From Streptomyces buecherae (lineage in GTDB: Bacteria; Actinomycetota; Actinomycetes; Streptomycetales; Streptomycetaceae), in assembly GCF_014295035.1 (NCBI RefSeq), contig NZ_CP060404.1, forward strand, positions 1,716,001-1,780,000: a stretch of DNA of 64,000 nucleotides, in the 5' to 3' direction. The position numbers and the translations under genes are program-made. Of this stretch, positions 43,742-53,072 are shown piece by piece (position 1 is the first letter of the stretch; each line of letters starts with the position of its first letter). The notes below the pieces were generated by a model that made no database searches, was not told where the DNA came from, and saw nothing but the letters and a program-made list of their open reading frames with translations.

Positions 43742-44656
43742 GTGACCGATCTGGTCATCCGTCCGCTCTCCGAGAGCGACGCACACCTCTTTCACACCCT
43801 GCCCGACCCCGGCCTCGTCGGCCACGGCGCGTTCGAGCGGCGGTACGCCACCTTCGCCCAAGGCGGCGAGTACCGGCCCGACTGGACCTGGGTCGCCCTG
43901 CGCGAGGACACCGTGGTGGCCCGCGCCGCCTGGTGGGCCGGCCCGGACGACGCGAAGCCGATCGCCCTGGACTGGTTCGACTTCACCGACGCCGACGCCG
44001 CCGTGCAGTTGCTGCGCGCGGCGCCGTTCCGCTCCGACTACGCGTTGCTGCTGCCGCCCGACTGGGAGCGCGACCCGGCGGTGCGGGAGGCGGCCCGGGC
44101 CCGTGTCGACGCCGTGACCGACGCCGGCATGGACCAGCTCGTCGGCCGCCACCGCTACACCTGGACGCCCGAGTGCGGGGTGCCCGAGCAGCCGGGCCGG
44201 CTGACGTTCAGGCCGACGCCCGACGACGAGGAGATCCTCGCCGTGCTGCGCCGGGTCCAGCACGGCACGTTGGACGCGCACGCCCGCCGCGTCATCGCCA
44301 CCGACGGCCACGACGCCGCCGCGAAGGAAGAGCTCGACTTCTTCCACTGGTGCCCGTCCCCGCGCGAGTGGTGGCGCACGGCGTGGACGGCCGAGGGCGA
44401 ACTCGTGGGGCTGCACGTCCCGGCACGTAACCAGACCGCTCCGGTCATCGGCTTCATCGGGGTCGTGCCCGAACAGCGCGGCCACGGCTACGCGTACGAC
44501 CTGCTCGCCGACTGCACCCGGCTGCTCGCGGCGGAGGGCGTGGAAAAGATCTTCGCCGAGACCGACCACGGCAACCGGCCGATGGCGGCCAACTTCGCCA
44601 AGGCCGGTTACCCGATCTCCCAGGAGCGCGCCTACTTCCAGTGGCCGCAGCCGTGA
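43742..44656 (+). CDS. GNAT-family N-acetyltransferase, two-domain
   Basis: A 304-residue acetyltransferase with an N-terminal half-GNAT (VTDLVIRPLSESDAHLFH, WTWVALREDTVVARAAWWAG) and a complete C-terminal GNAT whose acetyl-CoA motif is VVPEQRGHGYAYDLLADCT, followed by AETDHGNRPMAANFAKAGY. Tandem GNATs of this shape include mycothiol synthase relatives and antibiotic acetyltransferases, but the acceptor cannot be named. GGAAGGA lies ahead of GTG 43742. A strong short ORF and promoter lie upstream. Confidence 0.85.
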   Translation: MTDLVIRPLSESDAHLFHTLPDPGLVGHGAFERRYATFAQGGEYRPDWTWVALREDTVVARAAWWAGPDDAKPIALDWFDFTDADAAVQLLRAAPFRSDYALLLPPDWERDPAVREAARARVDAVTDAGMDQLVGRHRYTWTPECGVPEQPGRLTFRPTPDDEEILAVLRRVQHGTLDAHARRVIATDGHDAAAKEELDFFHWCPSPREWWRTAWTAEGELVGLHVPARNQTAPVIGFIGVVPEQRGHGYAYDLLADCTRLLAAEGVEKIFAETDHGNRPMAANFAKAGYPISQERAYFQWPQP

Positions 44657-44707
44657 GGCTGAGCCCACGCTGACGGCGTGCCCCGCGCGCGGCGTATGCC
44701 CAGCGCC

Positions 44708-44736
44708 CGCCCCCGTGCCCGCCAGGCACGGGGGCG
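44708..44736 (+). terminator. Terminator after the GNAT gene
   Basis: CGCCCCCGTGCC (44708-44719) pairs perfectly with 44725-44736 around a 5-nt loop, 52 bp after the stop codon. Confidence 0.72.
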
Positions 44737-44828
44737 AGCACGGTCACCAGGCGCGGCACGCCCGGCGGCGTACGCCTGGGGCGCGGGCCTGGGCCGGTGA
44801 GGGCGTCGGCCCGGGGTGGTCGGTGGGC

Positions 44829-45236
44829 TCAGTCCTCGGCGGGCTGGAGCCGCAGCGATATGGAGTTGATGCAGTACCGCTGGTCGGTGGGGGTCGGGTA
44901 GCCCTCGCCCTCGAAGACGTGGCCCAGGTGGGAGCCGCAGCGGGCGCAGCGCACCTCGGTGCGGACCATGCCGTGCGAGCGGTCCTCGACCAACTCGACC
45001 GCGGACGAGTCCTTCGGGTCGAAGAAGCTCGGCCAGCCACAGTGGCTCTCGAACTTCTCCGTGGACCGGAACAACTCGGCGTCACACGCCCGGCAGGAGT
45101 AGACCCCCTCGGCCGTGGTGTCGGTGTACTCGCCACGGAAGGCGGGCTCGGTGCCGGCCCGGCGGAGCACCTGGTATTCCGCCGGCGACAGCTCAGCACG
45201 CCACTGCTCGTCGGACTTCTCGACCTCGTACGCCAT
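44829..45236 (-). CDS. msrB: Peptide-methionine (R)-S-oxide reductase MsrB
   Basis: Repairs R-sulfoxides of methionine in proteins. The 135-residue protein has two zinc CXXC pairs, C48/C51 (YSCRACD) and C97/C100 (VRCARCGSH), the GWPSFF substrate loop, and catalytic C122 in DQRYCINSISL. C66 (ESHCGWPS) is the likely resolving residue. It starts at ATG 45236, 76 bp after the murC stop in the same direction, and may be co-transcribed with murC. Confidence 0.95.
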   Translation of the reverse strand: MAYEVEKSDEQWRAELSPAEYQVLRRAGTEPAFRGEYTDTTAEGVYSCRACDAELFRSTEKFESHCGWPSFFDPKDSSAVELVEDRSHGMVRTEVRCARCGSHLGHVFEGEGYPTPTDQRYCINSISLRLQPAED

Positions 45237-45312
45237 CTCGCGCCTTTCGGGGATGCGGTCTTACGCGTCGTCGCCGGCCCGCGGCCGTCGCGCGGCGCGG
45301 GCCGGCCACAGG

Positions 45313-46812
45313 TCAGCCTTTCAGCCGGGCCACGATCCGCGGACCGAGGTCCGTGACGTCGCCCGCGCCCATGGTGAGAACCAGATCACCGGGGCCCGCC
45401 ATTCCCGCGACCAGCTCCGGGACCGCCTCCCGGTCGGCGACGGCCCGCACGTCCGCGCCCCGGGCGGTGGCCGCGTCGATGACCAGGGCGCTGGTGACGC
45501 CCGGGACCGGGTCCTCCCGGGCCGGGTAGATGTCGAGCACGAACGCCGCGTCGGCCAGCGCCAGCGCCTCGCCCATCTCGACGCCGAGCTCCTGCGTGCG
45601 GCTGAAGAGGTGCGGCTGGAAGACCACGAGCACCCGCCCGTCGCCGGCGCCGCCCCGGATGGCCTCCAGGTCGGCGGCGATCTCCGTGGGGTGGTGCGCG
45701 TAGGAGTCGATGACCTGCACGCCGCCCGCGGTGCCGCGGAGCTGGAGGCGACGGTTGACGCCGGTGTACGAGGCGAGCGCCGTGGCCAGCTCGCGGGTCG
45801 GCAGGCCCATCGCGGTGCCGGCGGCGAGGGCCGCGACCGCGTTGTGCGCGTAGTGCCGCCCGGGCACCGAGATCGTGAACGTGAGCCGCTCGCCGTCGGC
45901 CAGGGCCACGGTGACCTCGCTGGTGAGGCCGTGCGGGGTGACGTCGAGGATGCGCAGGTCGGCCTCCTGCGACTCGCCGTAGGTGACGATGGTCAGGTCC
46001 CGCCGGCCACGGACGCGGCGGGTCAGCTCGCGGGCGCCGGACTGGTCGGCGGCGATGACGAGCGTGCCGCCGGGGCGCACCCGGGCCACGAAGGTCTCGA
46101 AGGACTCGTAGATCTCGTCCATCGAGGCGTAGTTGGCGTGGTGGTCGAGCTCCACGTTGAGGATGACGGCGACCTCGGGCTCGTACTTGTGGAAGCTGCG
46201 GTCGCTCTCGTCCGCCTCGGCCACGAAGATCTCACCGCTGCCGTGCCGCGCGTTGGAACCGGGGGCGTCCAGGTCGCCGCCGATCGCGTACGACGGGTCG
46301 ACGCCCAGGGTGCCGAGGGAGACGGCCAGCATCGAGGTGGTGGTGGTCTTGCCGTGGGTGCCCGCGACGGCGATGGCGCGCCGGTCGGTCATCAGGGCGG
46401 CCAGCGCGTCCGAGCGGTGCACCACCGGGATGCCCCGCTCGGCCGCCGCCCGCAGCTCCGGGTTGTCCTGGCGGATGGCGCTGGAGACCACGACGCTGGT
46501 GGTGTCCGGGGCCAGGTGCTCGGCCGCGTGCCCGACGTGCACCGTGGCGCCGAGCGCGCGCAGCGACCGCGCGGTGGCCGACTCGCGCGCGTCGCTGCCC
46601 GCGACCTGGGCGCCGCGCATGGCGAGGATCCTGGCGATGCCGGACATGCCGGCACCGCCGATCCCGATGAAGTGCGGGCGCGCCAGCGCGTCGCCCGTCG
46701 CGGGCGCCGCCACGGCCGCCGTGGCCGTCCCGGTCGACGCCGTGGCCGTGGCCGCGGGGGCCGCCGCTTCGCGCCGCGCTGCGTTCTCGGAGCCGAGGCC
46801 GGCCGGTGCCAT
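45313..46812 (-). CDS. murC: UDP-N-acetylmuramate-L-alanine ligase MurC
   Basis: Adds L-alanine to UDP-MurNAc, the first step of the peptidoglycan stem peptide, in the cytoplasm. The 499-residue protein has the Rossmann motif FIGIGGAGMSGIARIL (48-63), the ATP loop VAGTHGKTTTTS (149-160), EADESDRSFHKY, and the Mur-family NVELDHHANY. The first 45 residues are Ala/Thr-rich and not conserved, longer than most MurC. It is not within a dcw cluster here, which is usual for Streptomyces, where murC stands apart. It starts at ATG 46812. Confidence 0.95.
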   Translation of the reverse strand: MAPAGLGSENAARREAAAPAATATASTGTATAAVAAPATGDALARPHFIGIGGAGMSGIARILAMRGAQVAGSDARESATARSLRALGATVHVGHAAEHLAPDTTSVVVSSAIRQDNPELRAAAERGIPVVHRSDALAALMTDRRAIAVAGTHGKTTTTSMLAVSLGTLGVDPSYAIGGDLDAPGSNARHGSGEIFVAEADESDRSFHKYEPEVAVILNVELDHHANYASMDEIYESFETFVARVRPGGTLVIAADQSGARELTRRVRGRRDLTIVTYGESQEADLRILDVTPHGLTSEVTVALADGERLTFTISVPGRHYAHNAVAALAAGTAMGLPTRELATALASYTGVNRRLQLRGTAGGVQVIDSYAHHPTEIAADLEAIRGGAGDGRVLVVFQPHLFSRTQELGVEMGEALALADAAFVLDIYPAREDPVPGVTSALVIDAATARGADVRAVADREAVPELVAGMAGPGDLVLTMGAGDVTDLGPRIVARLKG

Positions 46813-46966
46813 CGCGGTTCTCCCTGGTGGTAGAGGTGTGGGCGGCCGGGTGGCCGCCGATCCGGTACGGGGTCGCCACTGCCGCCGACCCCGGCCAAGA
46901 TTCTCGCACCCCGGACCGACACCGCCGCCCCCGGCCGCGCGCCCCCGCGCCGGCCCGGGCGGCGGG

Positions 46967-47461
46967 TCAGCCCTGCTGGCTCTCGGGGGGCTCGTCCGCC
47001 GCGTGCGAGAAGAGCTTGAGGACGGGGACGCCGACCTTGTGCCGGGCCCGGGAGGCCCAGTCGCGGTGGAAGAACTCCTCGACGAAGTGCGGCGCGGTCA
47101 GCACGATGACCTCGTCGGCGCCGGTCTCCTCGACCACGGAGCGCAGCAGGTCCAGCGGGTGGCGTTGGACGAGCTGGCCCACGGCCTCGCTGCCGGTGGC
47201 GCGCAGCGCGTCCAGGGAGTGGGCCAGGGCGCGCTCGGCGGGCTCCCCGTCCGCGTGGCCCTCGGGCATCTCGGCCTCCTGGACGGCCCGGTCCAGCTCG
47301 CCGAGGGCCACGTCGTCGATCGCGCGCAGCAGTCGGTCCTGGTCGCCGCGCGGCTGCATGAGGACGATGAAGGAGACGGCATCGTCGCCGTGTAGCGAGG
47401 CAACGAAGTCCACATCCGCTGGTGTCAGGGGCTGCTCGATCATCAATACGCTCGTGAACAC
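46967..47461 (-). CDS. Conserved actinobacterial protein, often mislabelled indole-3-glycerol phosphate synthase
   Basis: A 164-residue cytoplasmic protein beginning VFTSVLMIEQPLTPADVDFV. It has the conserved FIVLMQPRGDQDRLLRAIDD and VIVLTAPHFVEEFFHRDWAS segments. Databases sometimes call this family indole-3-glycerol phosphate synthase, but the TrpC barrel (about 250 residues with its catalytic Lys and Glu) is clearly absent. An alternating strand-helix pattern suggests a Usp-like or Rossmann-like fold. I chose GTG 47461; ATG 47443 is possible. Function is unknown. It sits between murC and the RibD-like gene on the same strand. Confidence 0.75.
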   Translation of the reverse strand: MFTSVLMIEQPLTPADVDFVASLHGDDAVSFIVLMQPRGDQDRLLRAIDDVALGELDRAVQEAEMPEGHADGEPAERALAHSLDALRATGSEAVGQLVQRHPLDLLRSVVEETGADEVIVLTAPHFVEEFFHRDWASRARHKVGVPVLKLFSHAADEPPESQQG

Positions 47462-47589
47462 GACGGACGCCCTTCTTCTCCCTGGGCCCGAGCGGCCCAA
47501 CAGAAACCATCCTGCGCGTGCCCGGACGGGGCCGCGTGACACAAGTCTGCCCAGCGGAAGTTAACCGGAACGGTAAATTCCGCCGATTG

Positions 47590-48420
47590 TCAGAACCGAC
47601 GGTAGCGGGTGAAGAGGAAACCGTCCTCCTCCATGACGGAAGCGATGGAGAATCGTTCCGGCACGGTGAGCGCCGGCCCGTTGACCACGCGCGCCGCCTC
47701 GCCCGACGCCAGCAGCGGCGCCACCGACAGGCACAGCTCGTCCAGGGCGCCGGCGGCCACGAACTGCCCCAGCAGCGTCGGCCCGCCCTCGGTGAGCAGC
47801 CGGGTCAGCCCGCGCTCGGCCAGCGCCCCCTTGACCAGCCCCGGGTCGACCCGGGCGCCCTGGCCCGCGCGCACCACCACGGCCCCCGCCGCCTCGGCCG
47901 CCGCCACCCGCTCGGCGGGCGCCCCGGCCCCGGTCAGCACGAGGGTCGGCGTCCGCGGCGCGGTGAACAGCGGCAGCGAGAAGTCCAGGTCAAGGCTGGC
48001 GCTGACGACGGCGATGGCGGGCGCCGGCGACTGGCCCGCCGCGGCCCGGCGCGCCGCGAACGCCTCGCGGGCCTTGGCCGGCCGGTACCCCTCCTGCCGC
48101 ACGGTCTGCGCGCCGACCACGATCGCGTCGGCCAGCCCGCGCAGCACCCCGAAGATCCGCATGTCGGCGTCGGAGGACAGCGGCTGCGAACGGCCGTCGT
48201 GGTAGGCGGCGCCGTCCAGCGAGGCGACCATGTTGGCCCGCAGCCAGGCCGTGGGCCGCGGGCTCGCGGTGGCCGGCGTGTCGGCCACGCCCGCCCCGGT
48301 CGGCGGCCCGGCGGCGTCGGCCTCACCCGGATAGGCGTACGCGTCGGCCAGCTCGTCCAGCGACCAGGAGCGCGCTTCGATGTCCGTCGGGTCGGGTGTC
48401 GGGGGGAAGAGGCGTCGCAT
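47590..48420 (-). CDS. Pyrimidine reductase family protein (RibD C-terminal domain)
   Basis: A 276-residue NADPH reductase of the dihydrofolate-reductase-like RibD_C fold. SLDGAAYHDGRSQPLSS carries the family substrate motif, DAIVVGAQTVRQEGY the nucleotide loop, and LLTEGGPTLLGQFVAAG the classic EGG signature. The deaminase half of RibD is missing, so it may reduce a riboflavin intermediate together with a separate deaminase, or another pterin-like compound. The start is ATG 48420. It is divergent from zapE with only 67 bp between starts. Confidence 0.87.
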   Translation of the reverse strand: MRRLFPPTPDPTDIEARSWSLDELADAYAYPGEADAAGPPTGAGVADTPATASPRPTAWLRANMVASLDGAAYHDGRSQPLSSDADMRIFGVLRGLADAIVVGAQTVRQEGYRPAKAREAFAARRAAAGQSPAPAIAVVSASLDLDFSLPLFTAPRTPTLVLTGAGAPAERVAAAEAAGAVVVRAGQGARVDPGLVKGALAERGLTRLLTEGGPTLLGQFVAAGALDELCLSVAPLLASGEAARVVNGPALTVPERFSIASVMEEDGFLFTRYRRF

Positions 48421-48473
48421 GGCCGCAGTGTGACATGGGTCCCTCGGCGGGCGGTGGACCGGTGTGCAGCGAC

Positions 48474-48479
48474 TAGGCT
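48474..48479 (+). promoter_or_regulatory. -10 element of probable leaderless zapE mRNA
   Basis: TAGGCT ends 8 nt before GTG 48488 with no ribosome binding site between. This favours the GTG as the first codon of a leaderless transcript. Confidence 0.45.
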
Positions 48480-48487
48480 GGAACGCT

Positions 48488-49618
48488 GTGTCCTTCTCGT
48501 CCTCCTCTGCCGACTCCGCCGCCAGCTCTGCGCCCGCCTCCCGAATAGGGACCGCGGCGACGCACGAGGGCCCACTCGCGCTGACCTCCCGCGCCCCACG
48601 CGTCCCCGCCGACCAGCTCGTCGCCGAGATGGTGCCGCCGCCCCGCTTCGGCCTCGTGAGCTTCGACAACTACCTGCCCGACCCGAACCAGCCGAGCCAG
48701 GCCGAGGCCGTGCGCGTGCTGCGCGCGTTCGCCGCCGGCCTGGGCGAGGGGGCCGGCGGCTCCTCGGACGGGCGCCGGCGCTGGTTCCGCAAGGCCAGGC
48801 CCGCCGCGGCCGGTGCCCCGCGCGGGGTCTACCTGGACGGCGGGTACGGCGTCGGCAAGACCCACCTGCTGGCCTCGCTGTGGCACGCGACGCCCGCGCC
48901 AGCCGAGCGCAAGGCGTTCGGCACCTTCGTGGAGCTGACGAACCTGGTCGGCGCGCTGGGCTTCCAGGAGACGGTGCGGACGCTGAGCGGGCACCGGCTG
49001 CTGTGCATCGACGAGTTCGAGCTGGACGACCCGGGCGACACGGTGCTGGTCTCCAGCCTGCTGACCCGGCTGGTCGAGGCGGGCGTGGCGCTGGCGGCCA
49101 CCTCCAACACGCTGCCGGGCAAGCTGGGCGAGGGCCGGTTCGCCGCGGCCGACTTCCTGCGCGAGATCCAGGGGCTCTCGGCGCACTTCCGCCCGCTGCG
49201 CATCGACGGCGAGGACTACCGGCACCGGGGCCTGCCCTCGGCCCCGCCGCCGTACTCCGACGCCACCGTCACCGAGGTCGCCCAGCGCACGCGCGGCGCC
49301 TCCCTGGACGACTTCGGCGCGCTCCTCGGCCACCTGGCCACGGTCCACCCGAGCCGGTACGGCGCGATGACCGACGGGCTGCACGCGGTGTGCCTGACGG
49401 GCGTCACGCCCGTCCCCGACCAGGCGACCGCGCTGCGCCTGGTCGTCCTGGCCGACCGGCTCTACGACCGGGAGGTCCCGGTGCTGGCCTCCGGCGTGCC
49501 GTTCGACCAGCTCTTCAGCGAGGAGATGCTCGAAGGCGGCTACCGGAAGAAGTACTTCCGCGCGATATCCCGGCTGACGGCCCTGGCGCGGGACGCGAAG
49601 GGCCTCCTGGAGGCGTAG
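48488..49618 (+). CDS. zapE: Cell division/AFG1-type ATPase ZapE
   Basis: An AFG1/LACE1-like P-loop ATPase of about 376 residues. Walker A is YLDGGYGVGKTHL, preceded by the typical FDNYLPDPNQPSQAEA, and Walker B is LLCIDEFELDD, with sensor SNTLPGKLGEGRF and a C-terminal FDQLFSEEMLEGGYRKKYFRA. In E. coli ZapE helps Z-ring constriction under stress; mitochondrial AFG1 acts in protein quality control. Residues 1-30 are Ser/Ala-rich. The start is GTG 48488 if leaderless; the frame is open to 48464. Confidence 0.88.
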   Translation: MSFSSSSADSAASSAPASRIGTAATHEGPLALTSRAPRVPADQLVAEMVPPPRFGLVSFDNYLPDPNQPSQAEAVRVLRAFAAGLGEGAGGSSDGRRRWFRKARPAAAGAPRGVYLDGGYGVGKTHLLASLWHATPAPAERKAFGTFVELTNLVGALGFQETVRTLSGHRLLCIDEFELDDPGDTVLVSSLLTRLVEAGVALAATSNTLPGKLGEGRFAAADFLREIQGLSAHFRPLRIDGEDYRHRGLPSAPPPYSDATVTEVAQRTRGASLDDFGALLGHLATVHPSRYGAMTDGLHAVCLTGVTPVPDQATALRLVVLADRLYDREVPVLASGVPFDQLFSEEMLEGGYRKKYFRAISRLTALARDAKGLLEA

Positions 49619-49948
49619 CGGCGCGAGGCCCTGGGGCGCGGCGTCGGCCCTGCCGCCTCGCGCGCGTCCCGCACGGCTTCGCCGCCGCGAGCGGGTGGAC
49701 GGGTCACGGGGTGCCGAGTGCGGGTGGGGCGGGCGGGACGGGTCCCAACGGGTGGGCGCGGTGGCGGCGTTGGCCTGGGCGAGCGGCTCGGGGGCGCGGG
49801 AGTGCCGCGTGGCGGGGGCGTGGCGAGCGGGGCGGTCGTACGGGGCCGGGGGTGGCGTGGCGGGTGCGCGCGGCCGGTTCCCGTCCGGGCCGTTGCGTGG
49901 TACACACGGGCGGATCACGTCACCTGTCCGCCACCAGGGAGTCACCTT
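49619..49948. other. Intergenic 330 bp before phoX
   Basis: GC-rich, with no gene or strong dyad. GCGGATCACGTCACC near the end is only a faint resemblance to a PHO box, not enough to call. Confidence 0.25.
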
Positions 49949-51349
49949 ATGTCCACGACACGACGTCAGGTCCTGGCCCGCAGCGGGGCGCTCGGGGCCG
50001 GCCTCGCCTTCACCGGTGCGCTTTCCGAACTCTTCGCCGGCACGGCCGCCGCCGCGCCCGGGGCCGATCGGCCGGGCGGTTACGGCCCGCTGGTGCCCGA
50101 CCCGGACGGACTGCTCGACCTGCCGGCGGGCTTCCGTTACCAGGTGCTCTCCCGCGAGGGCGACCCGCTGCGCTCGGGCGAGGGCGAGGTGCCCAGCAAC
50201 CACGACGGCATGGCCGCCTTTCCCGGCTCCCCCGGCCATCCGGGCCCCGCGGCCTACGGGCGGGCCCACACCCGGCTGGTCCGCAACCACGAGAACCGCC
50301 CCGACGCCGCCATCCGGGTACCCGCCGTGCCGGACCTGACGTACGACCCGGCGGGCATGGGCGGCTGCACGACGCTCGCGCTCGACCAGCGGAACCGGGT
50401 GCTCGGCGAGCGGGTGGCGATCGCCGGCACGGCCGTCAACTGCGCGGGCGGCCCCACGCCCTGGCACACCTGGCTGACCTGCGAGGAGACCGAGGACCGG
50501 GCCGGCACCAACGGCTACACGAAGGACCACGGCTTCGTCTTCGAGGTCGACCCGTACAACCCGCTGCGCACCGGCGCCGTGCCGCTCACCGCGATGGGGC
50601 GCTTCCAGCACGAGGCCGTCGCCGTGGACCCGCGGCGGGGCGTCGTCTACGAGACCGAGGACGCCTTCGAGCGCCCCTTCGGCCTCTTCTACCGCTTTCT
50701 GCCGAACAAGCCGCGCGGCGGGCGCGGTTCGCTGCGCGCGGGCGGCGTGCTGGAGGCCATGCGGGTGCCGGAGGTGCCCGACCTCTCGGCGATCCGGGAG
50801 CCCGGCACCGCCTTCGACCGCGTCGAGTGGGTGCCGGTGCCCGACCCGCTGGCCACCCGGACGCCCATCCGCTTCCAGGACTTCGGCAAGGGCGGCATCA
50901 CCCACGCGCAGAAGCTCGAAGGCTGCTACTGGGGCGGCTCCAGCGTCTACTTCGTCTCCAGCTACGCCCGCAGCGAGGAGGGCTCGGCCGGGGACCACTT
51001 CGGCCAGGTGTGGCGGTACGACCCGCGGCGCGAACGGCTGACCCTGGTGATCGTCTTCGGCCCCGACACCGACGTGGCCCTCCCCGGCGAGTCGCCTGAC
51101 AACATCACCCTCGCGCCCAGCGGCGGCCTCATGGTGTGCGAGGACGGCGACGGTGCCCAGCACGTCTACGGCCTCTCGCGACGCGGCGAGGTCTACCCGA
51201 TGGCGCGCGGCCGGCAGAACCTGGGCACGCCCGACGAGCCGTCGTGGGGCGAGTTCGCGGGGGTCACCTTCTCGCCCGACCACCGCACGATGTACGTCAA
51301 CTGCTACAGGCCGGGCACGACGTTCGCCGTGACGGGCCCCTGGCGGTAG
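49949..51349 (+). CDS. PhoX-family secreted phosphatase (Tat substrate)
   Basis: A 466-residue alkaline phosphatase-like protein. The twin-arginine signal TTRRQVLARSGALGAGLAFTG ends in two blocks near AAAAPGA. The mature beta-propeller has VRNHENRPDA, WLTCEETEDRAGTNGY, VYETEDAFERPFGLFYRFLP and DNITLAPSGGLMVCEDGDG, the acidic metal-binding stretches of PhoX. The enzyme binds calcium and iron and releases phosphate outside the cell. AGGGA lies ahead of ATG 49949. Phosphate control is expected for the family but no clear PHO box is seen. Confidence 0.85.
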   Translation: MSTTRRQVLARSGALGAGLAFTGALSELFAGTAAAAPGADRPGGYGPLVPDPDGLLDLPAGFRYQVLSREGDPLRSGEGEVPSNHDGMAAFPGSPGHPGPAAYGRAHTRLVRNHENRPDAAIRVPAVPDLTYDPAGMGGCTTLALDQRNRVLGERVAIAGTAVNCAGGPTPWHTWLTCEETEDRAGTNGYTKDHGFVFEVDPYNPLRTGAVPLTAMGRFQHEAVAVDPRRGVVYETEDAFERPFGLFYRFLPNKPRGGRGSLRAGGVLEAMRVPEVPDLSAIREPGTAFDRVEWVPVPDPLATRTPIRFQDFGKGGITHAQKLEGCYWGGSSVYFVSSYARSEEGSAGDHFGQVWRYDPRRERLTLVIVFGPDTDVALPGESPDNITLAPSGGLMVCEDGDGAQHVYGLSRRGEVYPMARGRQNLGTPDEPSWGEFAGVTFSPDHRTMYVNCYRPGTTFAVTGPWR

Positions 51350-51360
51350 CCGCCGGACGG

Positions 51361-51395
51361 GCGCCGCCGGCGCGCGCACCGCGTACCGGCGGCGC
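51361..51395. terminator. Terminator hairpin between phoX-like and ABC exporter genes
   Basis: GCGCCGCCGG (51361-51370) pairs perfectly with 51386-51395 around a 15-nt loop, 12 bp after the phosphatase stop and ahead of a convergent gene. Confidence 0.6.
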
Positions 51396-51441
51396 ACTCG
51401 GCCACGTGTCCGGGCCGCGTGCCCTGGCCGCGTACGCGCGC

Positions 51442-52110
51442 TCAGGCCCTTCGCGCACTGAGCGCGCAGGCCACGGCGGTGGCCGCGGCGCACAGCAGCG
51501 CGGCGGCGGCGCACGCCGGCACCGGCATCGGCACCGCCCCGCTGTGCGAGCCGCTGACCAGGTCGCGCACGGCGGCGTGGGCCGGCGACGGGGCCTGGAC
51601 CAGGGCCACGAGCGCGGCCAGCGCCGTGGCCAGCAGGGCGTATCCGGGGCGGCGCAGCAGCGGCCAGTTGCACAGCGCGCCGACCGCCGTGCCGAGCAGG
51701 GCGCAGGCGACGGCGGCCAGCAGCCCGCCCACGGTCGCCTCGCCCACCGGGACCGCCACCCGGTGGTCGGCGCTGTGCGCGCCGCTGATCCGCGCGACGA
51801 CCACGGTGGCCAGCGCGCCGAGCGCGGTCGAGCACAGCAGCGCGGTCAGCACGCACGCCAGGTGGACCCGGGCCGGGCTGGTCGCGGCTGCCGCGACCTG
51901 CCGGGCGGCCGGCGGGTCGCCGGCGACGCACACCCGCACCAGCCAGGCGGCCACCGGCAGCAGGCCGGCGGCGGTGTAGCCGAGCGAGTCGAGGACGGGC
52001 TGCCCCGACTGGACGCCGATCGCCAGGAAGATCCCGTACAGCAGCAGCGGGGGCAGCAGCCGGTGGGAGCGGACCAGCAGCTCCGCCTGGTAGCGCAACA
52101 GGGCGGTCAC
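51442..52110 (-). CDS. ABC exporter membrane protein
   Basis: A 222-residue protein with about six hydrophobic segments (LLPPLLLYGIFLAIGVQSG, LACVLTALLCSTALGALATVV and others) and little polar sequence. It lies directly after the ATPase gene with a GTGA overlap, which identifies it as the permease of an ABC-2-type exporter. Small single permeases of this kind pair with ATPases in bacteriocin or lipid export. The substrate is unknown. GTG 52110 is the start. Confidence 0.78.
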   Translation of the reverse strand: MTALLRYQAELLVRSHRLLPPLLLYGIFLAIGVQSGQPVLDSLGYTAAGLLPVAAWLVRVCVAGDPPAARQVAAAATSPARVHLACVLTALLCSTALGALATVVVARISGAHSADHRVAVPVGEATVGGLLAAVACALLGTAVGALCNWPLLRRPGYALLATALAALVALVQAPSPAHAAVRDLVSGSHSGAVPMPVPACAAAALLCAAATAVACALSARRA

Positions 52111-53072
52111 GGGCGCTCCTCGGGCTTCGGCGGGTGCGGCGCGCGGCCCGCCGGCGCCACCGGCCCCTCGGGCGCGGGCGGCTCGGTCACGGCCCGGATG
52201 TGCCAGGGCGGGTGGGCCGTGAGCAGGGCGCGGAGCAGCGCGTCGGAGTACGCGGCGGGCACCGTCAGCGCCGTGCCGCCGTCGGGGGCGCCGGCCACCT
52301 CGGGCGCGCCGGGCAGTCCGTCCGGGGGCGCGGCGCCCGGCGGGCCCACGGCCTCGATCCGTACCCGCCGGCCCGCCGCTCTCGGGCCGGCCGGCCCGTC
52401 CGCCGCGAGCGGCCCGTCCGGGTCCCGCGGGGCGAGGCCGGCGCCGTGGACGTGGTAGACGGCGTCGGCCGCGCCGGCGAGCCGCCGTGGGTCGTGGTCG
52501 ACGAAGACCACCGCGCCGCCGTCGGCGACCCGCTCCGCGACCGCGCGGTCGAGTTCGGCCCGCGCCCGCTGGTCGAGCCCCGTCCACGCCTCGTCGAGGA
52601 CCAGCAGTTCCGGGTCGGCCAGCAGCGCCTGGGCGACGGCGACCTTCTGGCTGGTGCCCTTGGAGAGTTCGGCGAGCGGCGTGTGGGCGTGCCCGGCCGC
52701 GCCGAAGCGCTCCAGCCACCGCGCCGCCGCGTGGGCGGCGGGCCGCCCACGCAGGCCGTGCACCCGGCCCAGGTGGGTGAGGTAGCCGACGGCCGTGAAG
52801 GGCAGTTCGACGGGGAAGCGCTCGGGCACATACGCGGTACGGGGCCGGCCCCGCACGCGGCCGACGGTGGGCCGGTCGATGCCCGCGACGATCCGCAACA
52901 GGGTGGACTTGCCGGTGCCGTTGGTCCCCACGATCCGCAGCAGCGCCCCGGCCGGCACGGCGAGTTCGACGTCGCGCAGCACCCACGGGCCGCGCGGCCC
53001 GTACCGCCGGCCAACGCCCTCCAGCGCCAGCGTCGTTCGGAGCTCGCCCGGCGGCGGTCGTAGCGCTCTCAT
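52107..53072 (-). CDS. ABC transporter ATP-binding protein (ABC-2/CcmA-like)
   Basis: A 321-residue ATPase. Walker A is IVGTNGTGKSTLL (Thr-Asn in place of the usual Pro-Asn or Gly-Ser), signature LSKGTSQKVAVAQAL, Walker B LLVLDEAWTGLD and H-loop VFVDHDPRRLA. The LSKGTSQK form is a known variant in exporters. After the ATPase core, about 90 residues form a Pro/Gly/Ala linker and a small extra domain (RRVRIEAVGPPG ... AYSDALLRALLTAHPPWHI). ATG 53072 is the start. It is encoded with the following permease. Confidence 0.85.
   Translation of the reverse strand: MRALRPPPGELRTTLALEGVGRRYGPRGPWVLRDVELAVPAGALLRIVGTNGTGKSTLLRIVAGIDRPTVGRVRGRPRTAYVPERFPVELPFTAVGYLTHLGRVHGLRGRPAAHAAARWLERFGAAGHAHTPLAELSKGTSQKVAVAQALLADPELLVLDEAWTGLDQRARAELDRAVAERVADGGAVVFVDHDPRRLAGAADAVYHVHGAGLAPRDPDGPLAADGPAGPRAAGRRVRIEAVGPPGAAPPDGLPGAPEVAGAPDGGTALTVPAAYSDALLRALLTAHPPWHIRAVTEPPAPEGPVAPAGRAPHPPKPEERP

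Noticed and set aside
46967..47461. Indole-3-glycerol phosphate synthase annotation for this family.
   Set aside because: The protein is too short and lacks the TrpC barrel motifs.
49870..49948. Possible PHO box before the PhoX-type gene.
   Set aside because: Only GTCACC fragments are present, without the 11-bp periodic GTTCACC repeats.
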